The notes: generated by a model from the letters alone, not told the origin. Shown: positions 34,634-43,279, counted from the first letter of the stretch. The stretch: DNA of 53,191 nt from an uncultured Geobacter sp. (GCA_937871715.1 CALMOE010000015.1:1-53191); one strand, 5' to 3'. Made by a program: numbers and translations.

Positions 34634-35323
34634 ATGATCCACCCCATACTCTTTCTACAGTTTTTCCGGGAACTGCTTGCCCCCCTGCACCTCGCCCCGG
34701 CGAGCGCAGATGCGGTAGCCTACACCTGGCTGATCATCATCATGCTTCTCCTCCTCTCCGTGGTCACCACCAAGGCGCTCAAGGCCATACCCACTGGGCT
34801 GCAGAACTTCATGGAAGTGGTCATCGGCGGCATCGAGAATATGATCGTCGAGACCATGGGTGAGCATGGCCGCCCATTCTTCCCCCTGGTTGCTACCCTG
34901 GCCATCTTCATTCTCATCTCCAACCTTATCGGCCTGATCCCCGGCTTCTTCCCGCCGACCGCCAACATCAACACCACCGCGGCCTGCGCAATAGTGGTAT
35001 TCGTCATGACCCACGTGGTCGGGATCAAGGAGCACGGCCCCTCATACATCAAGCATTTCCTCGGACCGATCGTCTGGCTGGCGCCGATGATGTTCTTCAT
35101 CGAGGTTATCGGCCACCTGAGCAGGGTCATCTCCCTGACACTTCGTCTCTTCGGCAACATGAACGGCCACGAACTGGTACTGATGATCTTCTTCGGCCTG
35201 GCACCCTTCCTGGTGCCGCTCCCCATGATGCTCATGGGTGTGCTGGTCTCCTTCATCCAGGCATTCGTCTTCATGCTCCTGGCGATGATCTACATCCAGG
35301 GTTCACTGGAGCACGCGCACTAA
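34634..35323 (+). CDS. atpB: F0F1 ATP synthase subunit a
   Basis: 229 aa, five to six membrane helices. The essential Arg171 lies in [17 protein letters not shown]; it faces the c-ring Glu during ion transfer. [20 protein letters not shown] is another family motif. No b, delta or F1 genes follow; in Geobacter these are in a separate operon. Confidence 0.95.
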   Translation: MIHPILFLQFFRELLAPLHLAPASADAVAYTWLIIIMLLLLSVVTTKALKAIPTGLQNFMEVVIGGIENMIVETMGEHGRPFFPLVATLAIFILISNLIGLIPGFFPPTANINTTAACAIVVFVMTHVVGIKEHGPSYIKHFLGPIVWLAPMMFFIEVIGHLSRVISLTLRLFGNMNGHELVLMIFFGLAPFLVPLPMMLMGVLVSFIQAFVFMLLAMIYIQGSLEHAH

Positions 35324-35374
35324 TCCAGCCCAGGGCTCCAGGCTCAGGGCAGTGACAGAAACGTAAATTTAATT

Positions 35375-35395
35375 TTTCCTATACAATCTAGGAAA
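35375..35395. promoter_or_regulatory. Perfect 7-bp inverted repeat in the atpB-atpE spacer
   Basis: TTTCCTA (35375-35381), 7-nt centre, TAGGAAA (35389-35395), about 30 nt before the atpE start. The centre and right arm include CAATCTAGG (35384-35392), a 9-mer also found over the nuo -10 element at 32463-32471. It could be an operator, or an mRNA stem raising atpE expression, as c-subunits are needed in higher number. Confidence 0.4.
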
Positions 35396-35425
35396 TATAT
35401 ACCAACCCCAGAAGGAGAAGAACAA

Positions 35426-35701
35426 ATGAGCTTTTTCACGATGTGTATGCTGGCAGCAGGTTTTGGTATGGCTATCGGTGCATTCGGTACAGGCATCGGC
35501 CAGGGTCTGGCAGTCAAGAGCGCAGTAGAGGGCGTTTCCCGTAATCCCGGCGCTTCCGGCAAGATTCTCACCACCATGATGATCGGTCTGGCCATGATCG
35601 AGTCCCTGGCAATCTACGTTCTCGTTGTCTGCCTGATCATCCTCTTCGCCAACCCCTACAAGGATATCGCAGTCAAGCTTGCCGAGACCGTTGCAAAGTA
35701 A
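35426..35701 (+). CDS. atpE: F0F1 ATP synthase subunit c with Na+-site-like residues
   Basis: 91 aa hairpin. Helix 1 has a Gly-rich face (GAFGTGIGQG) and helix 2 carries the ion-binding Glu59 in MIESLAIYVLVV. Compared with the Ilyobacter tartaricus Na+ ring (Gln32, Glu65, Ser66, Thr67, Tyr70), this protein has Gln26, Glu59, Ser60, Leu61 and Tyr64 at the same relative positions. All ligands match except Thr to Leu. Proton rings usually have Ala where Ser60 stands. It could use Na+ or both ions. A strong AAGGAGA precedes the ATG and a terminator follows the gene. Confidence 0.95.
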   Translation: MSFFTMCMLAAGFGMAIGAFGTGIGQGLAVKSAVEGVSRNPGASGKILTTMMIGLAMIESLAIYVLVVCLIILFANPYKDIAVKLAETVAK

Positions 35702-35727
35702 TTAAGCCGGCAAAGCAATAACGAAAA

Positions 35728-35756
35728 GGGGGTGTGCATCGCACACCCCCTTTTTT
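35728..35756 (+). terminator. Terminator of the F0 operon
   Basis: GGGGGTGTGC (35728-35737) and GCACACCCCC (35741-35750) form a 10-bp perfect stem with a 3-nt loop, then TTTTTT. Confidence 0.95.
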
Positions 35757-35813
35757 CTTGACTTGATCACCAGGATCGTCTTTCTCTTTCTGCCCTTGGG
35801 CAGCAAATCTAAG

Positions 35814-37199
35814 TCAGTCTATCCTGATTGCAACGAAGCGGTTGGCCCCGCCCCTGCGTAGAAGCATCCGCAACGTGCTCCCCTTCTTCAGCGCCCCGAC
35901 TTCCCGATCGTAATCCGCCACGGTCACAATCGCCTTGCCGTTGATCTCACGGACCAGGTCGCCCCGCTGAATGCCGACTGCTTGGGCCAATCCGTCGGGA
36001 GTAACATGGGTGGCCACCACCCCGGAACTCTCCTTCAGCCGGTAGGTGGTCGCCAGATCCCTGGTAAGCTCGCTGACCGACATCCCCAGCCTTCCAGCAT
36101 CGCTCGCGACAACCACCTCGTCCCCCTCCTTGAGCCTGTCAATGGTAACGCTGATCGTCTCCTCTTTCCTATCCCTCACAACCCTGACGACCACCCCCTT
36201 CCCCGCAGACGTGGCAGCTACTAAGCGCGGCAGATCGTTCATCTCTCTGATAACCTTGCCATCAAATTCGACGATGACATCGCCGGCCATTATTCCCCCC
36301 TTTTGAGCGGGGCTCTCAGGCTTAACCTCGCTCACCAGAGCGCCCCGCTCGTTCTCAAGGCCAAACGACTGGGCAAGTTCCTTTGTCAGCGGCTGTATAC
36401 TGACTCCAAGCCAGCCGCGTTCAACCTTGCCGTTCTCCTTAAGTTGGGAGATGATCGTCTTGGCCATGTTTACCGGTATGGCGAAACCGATCCCCTGGCC
36501 GCCGGCGACGATAGCAGTATTGATCCCCACCACCTCGCCGCGGGCGTTGAAAAGCGGTCCTCCGGAGTTGCCGGGGTTGATGGAGGCGTCCGTCTGGATG
36601 TAGTCATCATAGGGGCCGCTACCGATTACCCGCCCCTTGGCGCTGATTATCCCGGCGGTGACTGTTTCAGCCAGGCCGAATGGGTTACCGATGGCCATGA
36701 CCCACTCACCGACGCTGATGGAGTCGCTGTCCCCCAAAACTGCTACAGGCAACTTGCCGCCATCCGAGACCTTGATCAATGCCAGGTCAAGCTTCGGATC
36801 TGCCCCCTTCACCTCACCCTTCAGTTCGCGGCCATCCTCCAGCTTGACCCTTATCTCGTCGGCACCGTCGATGACGTGGTTGTTGGTGAGGATGTAGCCG
36901 TCCTCGCTGATGATGAAGCCCGAGCCGAGGCTGCGCTGCCTGTAACCCTGGGGGAGCTGCTCGTCAAGAAACCTATCGAAGAACTCCTGAAACGGATCAC
37001 TGCCGAACGGACGTTGCGGCCTGCGCTGCGGCTTGACTTTCTTCTCAGTGCCGATATTGACCACCGTGGGTGTTAACTTCTTTGCCAACTGGACGAAATC
37101 CGGTGGACCGGTCTTTGCCTGGGCAGGGCCTGATGCAGTAAAGGAGAGGGCTGCTGTAACAAGAGTCAACAGTGTTAGCTTAACAAACCTGACGAGCAT
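35814..37199 (-). CDS. degP: Periplasmic HtrA/DegP-type serine protease with two PDZ domains
   Basis: 461 aa from ATG 37199, which has AGGAGG upstream; an earlier in-frame start adds 17 residues and is rejected. Signal peptide about 1-28 (ending AQA). The catalytic triad His108 (LTNNHVIDG), Asp138 (LDLALIKV) and Ser212 (GNSGGPLF) is intact. PDZ domains follow at about 270-360 and 375-460. Trimeric HtrA proteases degrade or chaperone misfolded envelope proteins. DegP versus DegQ cannot be decided. Own promoter upstream. Confidence 0.92.
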   Translation of the reverse strand: MLVRFVKLTLLTLVTAALSFTASGPAQAKTGPPDFVQLAKKLTPTVVNIGTEKKVKPQRRPQRPFGSDPFQEFFDRFLDEQLPQGYRQRSLGSGFIISEDGYILTNNHVIDGADEIRVKLEDGRELKGEVKGADPKLDLALIKVSDGGKLPVAVLGDSDSISVGEWVMAIGNPFGLAETVTAGIISAKGRVIGSGPYDDYIQTDASINPGNSGGPLFNARGEVVGINTAIVAGGQGIGFAIPVNMAKTIISQLKENGKVERGWLGVSIQPLTKELAQSFGLENERGALVSEVKPESPAQKGGIMAGDVIVEFDGKVIREMNDLPRLVAATSAGKGVVVRVVRDRKEETISVTIDRLKEGDEVVVASDAGRLGMSVSELTRDLATTYRLKESSGVVATHVTPDGLAQAVGIQRGDLVREINGKAIVTVADYDREVGALKKGSTLRMLLRRGGANRFVAIRID

Positions 37200-37233
37200 T
37201 GCGTCCTCCTTGCGGGATTTAGATGTACCTAAA

Positions 37234-37261
37234 AATTTATTAGGCATCATCCCCTTGTCAA
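37234..37261 (-). promoter_or_regulatory. Candidate degP promoter
   Basis: Minus strand TTGACA (37256-37261), 16 bp, TAAATT (37234-37239), about 35 bp before the ATG. No sigma-E/CpxR-like motif was evident to me. Confidence 0.5.
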
Positions 37262-37280
37262 GACAACCGGAATAAAAAAA

Positions 37281-37302
37281 CCCCGCCGGTTTCCCGGCGG
37301 GG
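37281..37302 (-). terminator. Terminator of the CoA-transferase gene
   Basis: CCCCGCCGG (37281-37289) and CCGGCGGGG (37294-37302) with a 4-nt loop. On the minus strand the hairpin is followed by seven T. It lies between the CoA-transferase stop and the degP promoter. Confidence 0.92.
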
Positions 37303-37329
37303 TCGTTTGCTGCTGACTAGACGTGTCGA

Positions 37330-38925
37330 TTACTCGCAGAGGTCGACCTTGATGTCCCAGTTCTTGATCTTCATGGTGCCGTTGCGCTCCAGATTGAGGT
37401 GCATCTTGAAGGCGCGGTCCCACAGCTGCGGCTCGTGGCCCACCTTGCGGCGGAGGCAGTCGGCCTTGGCCAGCTCGAAGTACTCGGAGAGGATCGGCTT
37501 GTACTCCGGGTGGGCGCACTTCTCGATGATGACCTTGGCGCGGTCGCGGGGGCAGAGGCCCCGCAGGTCGGCCAGACCCTGCTCGGTGACTACCACGTCC
37601 AGGTCGTGCTCGGTGTGGTCGATGTGGGAGCAGTGGGGGACCACGCAGGAGATGCCGGTCGGGTCGGTCTTGGAGGGGCGGCTGGAGGGGGTGTGCATCA
37701 TCTTCAGGAAGCCGTTGCGCAGGAAGTCCCCGGAGCCGCCGAGGCCGTTGATCATCCTGGTGCCGCCGACCAGGGTGGAGTTGGCGTGGGCGTAGATGTC
37801 GATCTCCACCGGGGTGTTCATGGCGATGCACCCCAGACGACGGATCGGCTCAGGGGCGTTGGAGATGGAGAGGGGACGCAGGGTGATCTTGTCGAAGTAC
37901 TTGTCCCAGTTGTCGAAGAAGCGGGGGAAACCCGGATTCTCCGAGAGGGAGAGGGAGCAGGAGGAAGCCGAGTCCAGCTTGCCCGAATCGAACAGGTCGA
38001 GCATGGTGTCCTGGAGAACCTCGGTGTAGACGGAGAGGTTGTAGAACGGCCCCTTGGCCAGGCCACCGATGACCGCGTTGGCGATGGAACCTACGCCGGA
38101 TTGGATCGGCAACAGATTGTCAGGCAGGCGCCCCATCTTCACCTCGTGGGAGAAGAAGTCGATGATGTGGTTGGCGATCGACTCGGAGGTGTCGTCCTGC
38201 TCGGAGAAGGCGCGCCCCTTGTCACGGAGCTTGGACTCGACAATTGCCACGATCTTCTTCGGATCGCAGGGGATGGAGGTGGAGCCGATGCGGGAGCCGG
38301 CCTTGGTGATGTTGAAAACCTGGCGATTCGGCGGCACGCCCGGGGTGAGGAGGTCGTGGATCCCTTCGAAGGAGGGCTGGCCGGTGTTAACCTCGACGAT
38401 GATCTTGTCGCAGATCATGAGGATCTCGGGGATGACGCCGCAGGAGGTGGTCGGAACCAGGCCGCCGTCCTCGGTGATGGCCGAAACCTCGATGATGGCC
38501 AGGTCGAGCTTGCCGCTCTCGGTGTCCTTGGTGTAGAAGCCGTAGCCCAGGTCCTGGGCGAAGAGGGAGAGGTGCTTGTCACCCATGCGGATCCGCCCCT
38601 CGTTGATGCCGGAGGCGATGTCCTTGCCGGTCTGGTACGGCCAGCGGCGGTCGATCATGTCGAGCTGTGCCCAGCGATTCTCGGTCTCCGCGCCTACGGA
38701 TGCGCCGATGAACAGGTTGAACTTCCACTGCCCCTGGAGGTTGTTCTTCTCGACGTGATCGGCAACGGCGATTGGCACCACTTTGGGGTATCCGGCCGGG
38801 GTGAAGCCTGACCAGCCCAGGTTCATGCCGGGCTTGAAGAACTGAATAGTCTCCTCGGCAGACATGGCCTTGCTCAAAAGGGACTTGTGGCGTACGCGAT
38901 CCTGCAGGGTACCGTACTCGGACAT
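37330..38925 (-). CDS. Acetyl-CoA hydrolase/CoA-transferase, likely succinyl-CoA:acetate CoA-transferase
   Basis: 531 aa of the Cat1/AarC-type CoA-transferase family. It begins MSEYGTLQDRVRHKSL, with GWSGFTPAGYPKVVP (about 37-51), a GSGGSGDFLRNG segment (about 415) and ADLRGLCPRDRAKVII near the end. Geobacter relatives couple acetate activation to succinyl-CoA use, closing the TCA cycle during acetate oxidation. The reaction is inferred from family and organism type; plain acetyl-CoA hydrolase cannot be excluded. GGAGGT precedes the start, and codon use is strongly GC3-biased, as for a highly expressed gene. Transcribed alone with its own terminator. Confidence 0.88.
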   Translation of the reverse strand: MSEYGTLQDRVRHKSLLSKAMSAEETIQFFKPGMNLGWSGFTPAGYPKVVPIAVADHVEKNNLQGQWKFNLFIGASVGAETENRWAQLDMIDRRWPYQTGKDIASGINEGRIRMGDKHLSLFAQDLGYGFYTKDTESGKLDLAIIEVSAITEDGGLVPTTSCGVIPEILMICDKIIVEVNTGQPSFEGIHDLLTPGVPPNRQVFNITKAGSRIGSTSIPCDPKKIVAIVESKLRDKGRAFSEQDDTSESIANHIIDFFSHEVKMGRLPDNLLPIQSGVGSIANAVIGGLAKGPFYNLSVYTEVLQDTMLDLFDSGKLDSASSCSLSLSENPGFPRFFDNWDKYFDKITLRPLSISNAPEPIRRLGCIAMNTPVEIDIYAHANSTLVGGTRMINGLGGSGDFLRNGFLKMMHTPSSRPSKTDPTGISCVVPHCSHIDHTEHDLDVVVTEQGLADLRGLCPRDRAKVIIEKCAHPEYKPILSEYFELAKADCLRRKVGHEPQLWDRAFKMHLNLERNGTMKIKNWDIKVDLCE

Positions 38926-39162
38926 TCTTGCTACCTCCTGTTTTTAGTTGGGGTTCACTACCTGATCGAACAGATGTCAGACAAATATGCCTGAAAAGCA
39001 GTAGGTTACGATTAGGTCTACATTAAAGTAGAACCGGATTTTACTGAAGCGTTACCGGTTCGTCAAGCTAAAAAACAGGCTTTCCGGGCAGATAAACCCC
39101 TTGAGGTTGACAATGCGATATGCTAAATCAAGTGAAAATTCAGAATGAAGCATGGAGGACGT

Positions 39163-39636
39163 ATGAGCGATCAGGGGAATGTCTGTTACACGTTCGAGGG
39201 TGCGGTGGAACTGGCCATCAGCATGGAGGAAGAGGGTTTCAGGAGCTACCTCGACGCGATTCGCAAGGTTACCATGAGGGGGGCCAAGGAGATCCTCAAA
39301 GAGGCCGCCCTTGACGAGCTCAACCACAAGCACCAGCTGGAGAAAGCCCTGATCGACGGCTACATAGCGGGTGAATCCTTCCAGAAGCAGGTACCAACAA
39401 TGAATCTGGATTACGTCCTTGCCAAGAAGGAGCTTAATGCCAACTCAACCCCCCAGGAGGCCCTGGCCTTCTCCATCCATCTGGAGAAAGGGGCCATCGA
39501 CTTCTACAAGAGGATGGCCAGCGGCTGCGCCGGTGCCCCCATGGGTGACCTGTTCAACAGACTCCTTGCCGACGAGAGCCGCCACCTCCAGTCCCTTGAG
39601 GACCTGTACGAAGAGCATTTCCTCACCGAAAACTGA
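39163..39636 (+). CDS. Ferritin-like diiron protein
   Basis: 157 aa from ATG 39163 (GGAGG upstream). It is a four-helix bundle with E-x-x-x-Y/H patterns in both halves: ISMEEEGFRSYLDAI, DELNHKHQLEKAL, EKGAIDFYKRM, DESRHLQSLEDLYEEHF. Same general family as the protein at 10669 but divergent, with the first ligand Glu in SMEEEGF. No rubredoxin. Likely a peroxide-scavenging or iron-binding protein. The NUDIX gene starts 4 bp later, so the two are cotranscribed. Confidence 0.8.
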   Translation: MSDQGNVCYTFEGAVELAISMEEEGFRSYLDAIRKVTMRGAKEILKEAALDELNHKHQLEKALIDGYIAGESFQKQVPTMNLDYVLAKKELNANSTPQEALAFSIHLEKGAIDFYKRMASGCAGAPMGDLFNRLLADESRHLQSLEDLYEEHFLTEN

Positions 39637-39640
39637 CCTG

Positions 39641-40162
39641 ATGAAGCAGCGTAACAGGGCGACCCTTTTCTCCGGCATGGTCTTCGACGTGGAGGAGTTC
39701 GAATCCGAAGGCCAGAAGAATGGATGGCACAGGTATCAGGTGATCCGCCACCCCGGCGGCGTCGGCGTCCTCCCAATCCACGACGACGGCACGGTGACCC
39801 TGATCCGCCAGAGTCGACCTGCCGTCGTCGCCACCCTCCTCGAACTCCCCGCCGGCCGGCTAGATCACCATGAAACCCCGGAAGAGTGCGGCAGGCGTGA
39901 GCTCCTCGAGGAGACCGGCCTGGTTGCCGGCCGGCTTCACCCCCTGGGCTTCATCCACTCATCACCCGGGGTCTTCGACGAAGTCATCCACCTCTACGCC
40001 GCAACGAAGCTGTCCCAGTCTGCCCCGGCTCCCGAAGATGACGAGGAGATCGAGCCGGTCAGGCTCCCCATGGCAGAAGCCCTGGCCATGGCAGCGGACG
40101 GCCGGATCAGCGACGCCAAAACCATCGCCGCCCTCCTCAGGGCGGACAGGCTCTCCCCATGA
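39641..40162 (+). CDS. NUDIX hydrolase, ADP-ribose pyrophosphatase-like
   Basis: 173 aa. The NUDIX box is complete: G-x5-E-x7-REUxEExGU as GRLDHHETPEECGRRELLEE followed by TGL. The surrounding fold (WHRYQVIRHPGGVGVLP, then SSPGVFDEVIHLYAA) matches the ADP-ribose pyrophosphatase (NudF) group, which cleaves ADP-ribose to AMP and ribose-5-phosphate. ATG 39641 follows the ferritin stop. Its stop overlaps the next start by 4 bp (ATGA). Confidence 0.88.
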   Translation: MKQRNRATLFSGMVFDVEEFESEGQKNGWHRYQVIRHPGGVGVLPIHDDGTVTLIRQSRPAVVATLLELPAGRLDHHETPEECGRRELLEETGLVAGRLHPLGFIHSSPGVFDEVIHLYAATKLSQSAPAPEDDEEIEPVRLPMAEALAMAADGRISDAKTIAALLRADRLSP

Positions 40163-41043
40163 TTCTAACCGCCCGGGTCGGCCCGGAACAGGCAGCACTG
40201 CGTCTCGACGACGCCGCAAAAATCCTCTTTCCCCAGCTCTCCAAGAGCCAGATCCGCCGCGTCATCGACCTTGGCGGCTGCGCCGTCAACCAGGTGATGG
40301 TGCGCGTGGCATCCCGCCAGATGCGCGACGGTGACGAGATCATCATCGGCGTCATGGAAGAGGAGCGCTTCGTCGATGTCCGCTACTCCGAAGATGAGCT
40401 CCTCTACGAGGACCGGAGCTACCTGGCGGTCAACAAGGCTGCCGGCATCAACAGCCAACGCACCCCCTACCAGCTAAAGGGGACGGTGGAGTACGCCGTG
40501 GGGCAGTACCTGAAGGATCAGGGGAGCTCAGAGCCGGCCCGGGTTATCCACCGCCTCGACCGCGGGACCTCGGGGGTGATGTTCTTCCCCAAGACCAAGG
40601 CTGCCGCCACCTGGATCTCAGACCGCCTCAAGGGTGGGGAGGTGGAGAAGGTCTACTGGGCCATCGTCACCGACCTGCCGGAGGAAAGCGAGTGGATCGT
40701 GGATGCCCCCATCGGCAAGCAGAGCAAGTTCCGCTACGCAGTAATGCTCCCGGGCAGGCCATCACTCACCGAGTTCAGCGTCCTCTCCGCATCAGGTGGT
40801 AGCGCCCTGGTGGAGGCGAGGCCGAAGACCGGGAGAACCCACCAGATCAGGGTTCACCTGTGCCACTCGGGCCTCCCCATTCTCGGCGACTCCCCATACG
40901 GCGGCGCACCGGCACCAAGGATGATGCTCCACTGCAGAAGGATGTCCTTCCTCGACCAGGGGGGGAAGAGCATCAGCGCCACGGCTCCGCCGGACAATCT
41001 CTTCGTCCAAGCCTGCGCCGAACTGGGGCTGGAGCTGCCGTAG
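40159..41043 (+). CDS. RluA-family RNA pseudouridine synthase
   Basis: 294 aa. N-terminal S4 domain (LSKSQIRRVIDLGGCAVNQ) followed by the catalytic domain with the family signature ARVIHRLDRGTSGVM, in which the first Asp is the nucleophile, and GRTHQIRVHLCHSGLPILGD. It modifies uridines in rRNA or tRNA; which of RluA, RluC or RluD is meant cannot be told. Last of the ferritin-NUDIX-RluA unit, coupled to the NUDIX gene. Confidence 0.9.
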   Translation: MILTARVGPEQAALRLDDAAKILFPQLSKSQIRRVIDLGGCAVNQVMVRVASRQMRDGDEIIIGVMEEERFVDVRYSEDELLYEDRSYLAVNKAAGINSQRTPYQLKGTVEYAVGQYLKDQGSSEPARVIHRLDRGTSGVMFFPKTKAAATWISDRLKGGEVEKVYWAIVTDLPEESEWIVDAPIGKQSKFRYAVMLPGRPSLTEFSVLSASGGSALVEARPKTGRTHQIRVHLCHSGLPILGDSPYGGAPAPRMMLHCRRMSFLDQGGKSISATAPPDNLFVQACAELGLELP

Positions 41044-41088
41044 CCGGGGGAGATTTTCTCACTTAGTCTCCCACTGACACTAATGGCG

Positions 41089-42075
41089 TCATTTCCCCGG
41101 CTGTCGCATACCCCTCTGCCCAAGCTTCCCCTTTTCACGCCAATACCTCTCAGCCCCGGGATGCAGCGGAATCGCGACACTTTCCGCGCCTCTCCTTGCA
41201 TCCAGCCCGGCGGCGGCAGGGTCAGCGGTACGCAACGCAGCCACCCCCTTATCGCTGAAAATGATATTAAGCAGAGCATGAACAAACTTCTCGTCCATCC
41301 GCTGATTGGCAACCAGGAGAGCATCATCCTGAAAGGTCGACACATCCTGCGCCTGGCCGGGATAGGTCCCTGCGGGGATCCGGGCAAGCGAGTAATACGG
41401 ATGGGCTCCAGCCAGTGTACCGGCGCCGAGTTCATCGATTAGGTCAAGGAGACGTATCGAAACATCCTGACCAAACTTTCTGAGAGACAGGTTTGGCACC
41501 CCCACCAGCATCCAGACGGCATCGACATTGCGCTGGCGCAGATCCTCCAGCCCCATGTCGAAACCTATATAGATGGGGATTACATCCTCCCATATACCCA
41601 GGCTGTGAAAGTAGCGCAAAGCTGCGAGCGCAGAACCGGAACCCGGGTTGCCGATGGCTATCCGCCTTCCTCTCAGCTCACTGGGTGAATAGACATCGCT
41701 GTCAGCCAAAACTACCAGCTGCGCCGCTGCTCCGTACAGCTTGGCCAGAGCCAGCACATGCACCGTGGCACTCTCTCCGCGGCGGAGTTCCCCCCTACTC
41801 CCCAGGTAGGCATCCCCCGAATAAACCAGGGCCACCTCATTTCCGCCCCGCTCCACCTGGAAGAGGTTGTCGACAGAGCCGCCGGAATGTATTGACCTGA
41901 CACGGAGTGCAGGCATCTCACCATCTAGTAACCTTGCGATCCCTGCGGCGATGTTCTGAAAAGTGCCGCCGGTGGGGCCGCCGAAAATCCGCACGGTCTC
42001 TCCCCGCCTGCACCCCGACGCAAGCAGCAAAAGCACAACCACCAGAAGCCAGCCTGTCATTGCCCGTCGGTTCAT
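41089..42075 (-). CDS. TAXI-family TRAP solute-binding lipoprotein, orphan
   Basis: 328 aa from ATG 42075 (ATG 42102 or 42098 possible, none with a good ribosome-binding site). A lipoprotein signal (MTGWLLVVVLLLLASGC) anchors it. The mature part has the TAXI features: IFGGPTGGTFQNIAAGIARL and RGRRIAIGNPGSGSA. TAXI proteins deliver small organic anions such as glutamate or alpha-ketoglutarate to a TRAP membrane protein (DctM fusion). No such gene is adjacent, so the partner, if any, is elsewhere. Ligand unknown. Confidence 0.85.
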   Translation of the reverse strand: MNRRAMTGWLLVVVLLLLASGCRRGETVRIFGGPTGGTFQNIAAGIARLLDGEMPALRVRSIHSGGSVDNLFQVERGGNEVALVYSGDAYLGSRGELRRGESATVHVLALAKLYGAAAQLVVLADSDVYSPSELRGRRIAIGNPGSGSALAALRYFHSLGIWEDVIPIYIGFDMGLEDLRQRNVDAVWMLVGVPNLSLRKFGQDVSIRLLDLIDELGAGTLAGAHPYYSLARIPAGTYPGQAQDVSTFQDDALLVANQRMDEKFVHALLNIIFSDKGVAALRTADPAAAGLDARRGAESVAIPLHPGAERYWREKGKLGQRGMRQPGK

Positions 42076-42384
42076 GCATTCAATGATATCCCTGCCATGC
42101 ATTTATTCAACATCGTCAGCCAGCTCCCGCAGCAATCGTTTAATGCAGAGTCCTCACACCAAGTGCCGATATCCGTGGATGGAGTTTGTAATCCGAACCG
42201 GCACCGGAATGCACAGTCAAGATACAGTTACGCAGCACGATACCGCTTGCCTTCCACCTCCCCCAAAGCAGGCGCTTCTTAAAACGGAGAGGGAGGGTAT
42301 ACGCCTCACCGTTTGCCTTGCGACGCCGGTCTGTGCTATTAATTGTCGAGAGCTTCGCGAACGAAAGGCAGGGCGGGAAAGACG
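42076..42384 (+). other. Gene-poor stretch with a candidate ttcA promoter
   Basis: No convincing gene. The only element I support is TTGCCT (42313-42318), 18 bp, TATTAA (42337-42342) upstream of the ttcA-like gene. The rest shows no repeats or strong hairpins. Confidence 0.35.
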
Positions 42385-43209
42385 TTGGAACTGATCAGAG
42401 ACAAGCGCTACACCAAGATGAAGAACGCCATAGGCCGGGCGATCGCCGACTTCGGCCTCATCGAGGAGGGGGACCGGATCGCCGTGGGGCTCTCCGGGGG
42501 TAAGGACTCCTGGACCCTTCTGCACATGCTGGAGGAGCTGCGCCGCCGGGCGCCGATCAACTACGAGGTGATGGCCATCACCATCGACTCGGGCTACCCC
42601 GGTTTCCGCAGCGACGTCATCGAGAACTACCTTAAAGGACACGGCTTCTCCTACCACATCGAGCAGGCCGGCCACTACGAGATCATCAGGGAGAAGCGGC
42701 GCCCCGACTCCTCCTACTGCTCCATCTGCGCCCGGCTGAAGCGAGGCTCGCTCTACACCCTGGCCCGGAAGTTCGGCTGCAACAAGCTCGCCCTTGGCCA
42801 CCACCTGGACGACTTCATCGAGACCCTGCTCCTCAACCAGTTCTTCGTCGGCTCCCTCAAGGCCATGTCACCATCCATGCTGGCGGACAACGGCGTCACC
42901 ACCGTGATCAGGCCCCTGGTCTACGTGGAGGAGAAGGAGATCATCCCCTTTTCCCGGGAGAACGGCTTCCCGGTAGTCTGCTGCTGCTGCCCGGTCTGCG
43001 GCACCGCCGACATGCAGCGCAAGAAGATGAAGCAGCTCCTCAAGGATCTGGAGAAGTCCATCCCCCACGTCAAACGGAGCCTGCTGCGGGCGCTGGCCAA
43101 CGTACAGCCGCGGCACCTGCTCGACCTGAGGCTGCAGTGGTACGCTTCGCCCGGGCAGGAGCCGTGCGGCGACTGCGGCGCTCCTCCCGGAAGCGGCGCC
43201 AACTCCTGA
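42385..43209 (+). CDS. ttcA: TtcA/TilS-type tRNA thiolation ATPase (PP-loop family)
   Basis: 274 aa from TTG 42385 (GGCGGGA upstream); TTG 42343 or ATG 42418 are alternatives. The PP-loop SGGKDSWTLLHMLEEL starts the ATP-pyrophosphatase domain. CSICARLKRGSLY supplies the CxxC and FPVVCCCCPVCG the second Cys cluster, which hold a [4Fe-4S] centre in TtcA proteins. TtcA forms 2-thiocytidine at tRNA position 32. Related subfamilies thiolate other bases; the TtcA label is from family resemblance. The C-terminus ends in CGDCGAPP, an extra Cys pair. GC content is higher here than in the first 40 kb. Confidence 0.82.
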   Translation: MELIRDKRYTKMKNAIGRAIADFGLIEEGDRIAVGLSGGKDSWTLLHMLEELRRRAPINYEVMAITIDSGYPGFRSDVIENYLKGHGFSYHIEQAGHYEIIREKRRPDSSYCSICARLKRGSLYTLARKFGCNKLALGHHLDDFIETLLLNQFFVGSLKAMSPSMLADNGVTTVIRPLVYVEEKEIIPFSRENGFPVVCCCCPVCGTADMQRKKMKQLLKDLEKSIPHVKRSLLRALANVQPRHLLDLRLQWYASPGQEPCGDCGAPPGSGANS

Positions 43210-43279
43210 GATCGTCTTTTGCGGCCACCCAGCCGCAGTAGATTACCACCCCCGCACCCACTATCGCCATCGGTTCCAT
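43070..43279 (-). CDS. Doubtful small membrane peptide antisense to the ttcA end
   Basis: 69 codons from an ATG at 43279, preceded by a very strong AAGGAGGAG. The N-terminus (MEPMAIVGAGVVIYCGWVAA) is a good transmembrane helix, followed by basic residues. The last two thirds overlap the 3' end of ttcA and look like antisense composition (Arg/Ala-rich). The ribosome-binding site and hydrophobic start argue for it; the overlap and lack of family argue against. Confidence 0.3.
   Translation of the reverse strand: MEPMAIVGAGVVIYCGWVAAKDDLRSWRRFREERRSRRTAPARAKRTTAASGRAGAAAVRWPAPAAGSV

Noticed and set aside
37399-38811. 470-codon open frame antisense to the CoA-transferase gene
   Set aside because: Shadow of a GC3-rich gene; Val/Gly/Asp-rich product without any domain, no ribosome-binding site.
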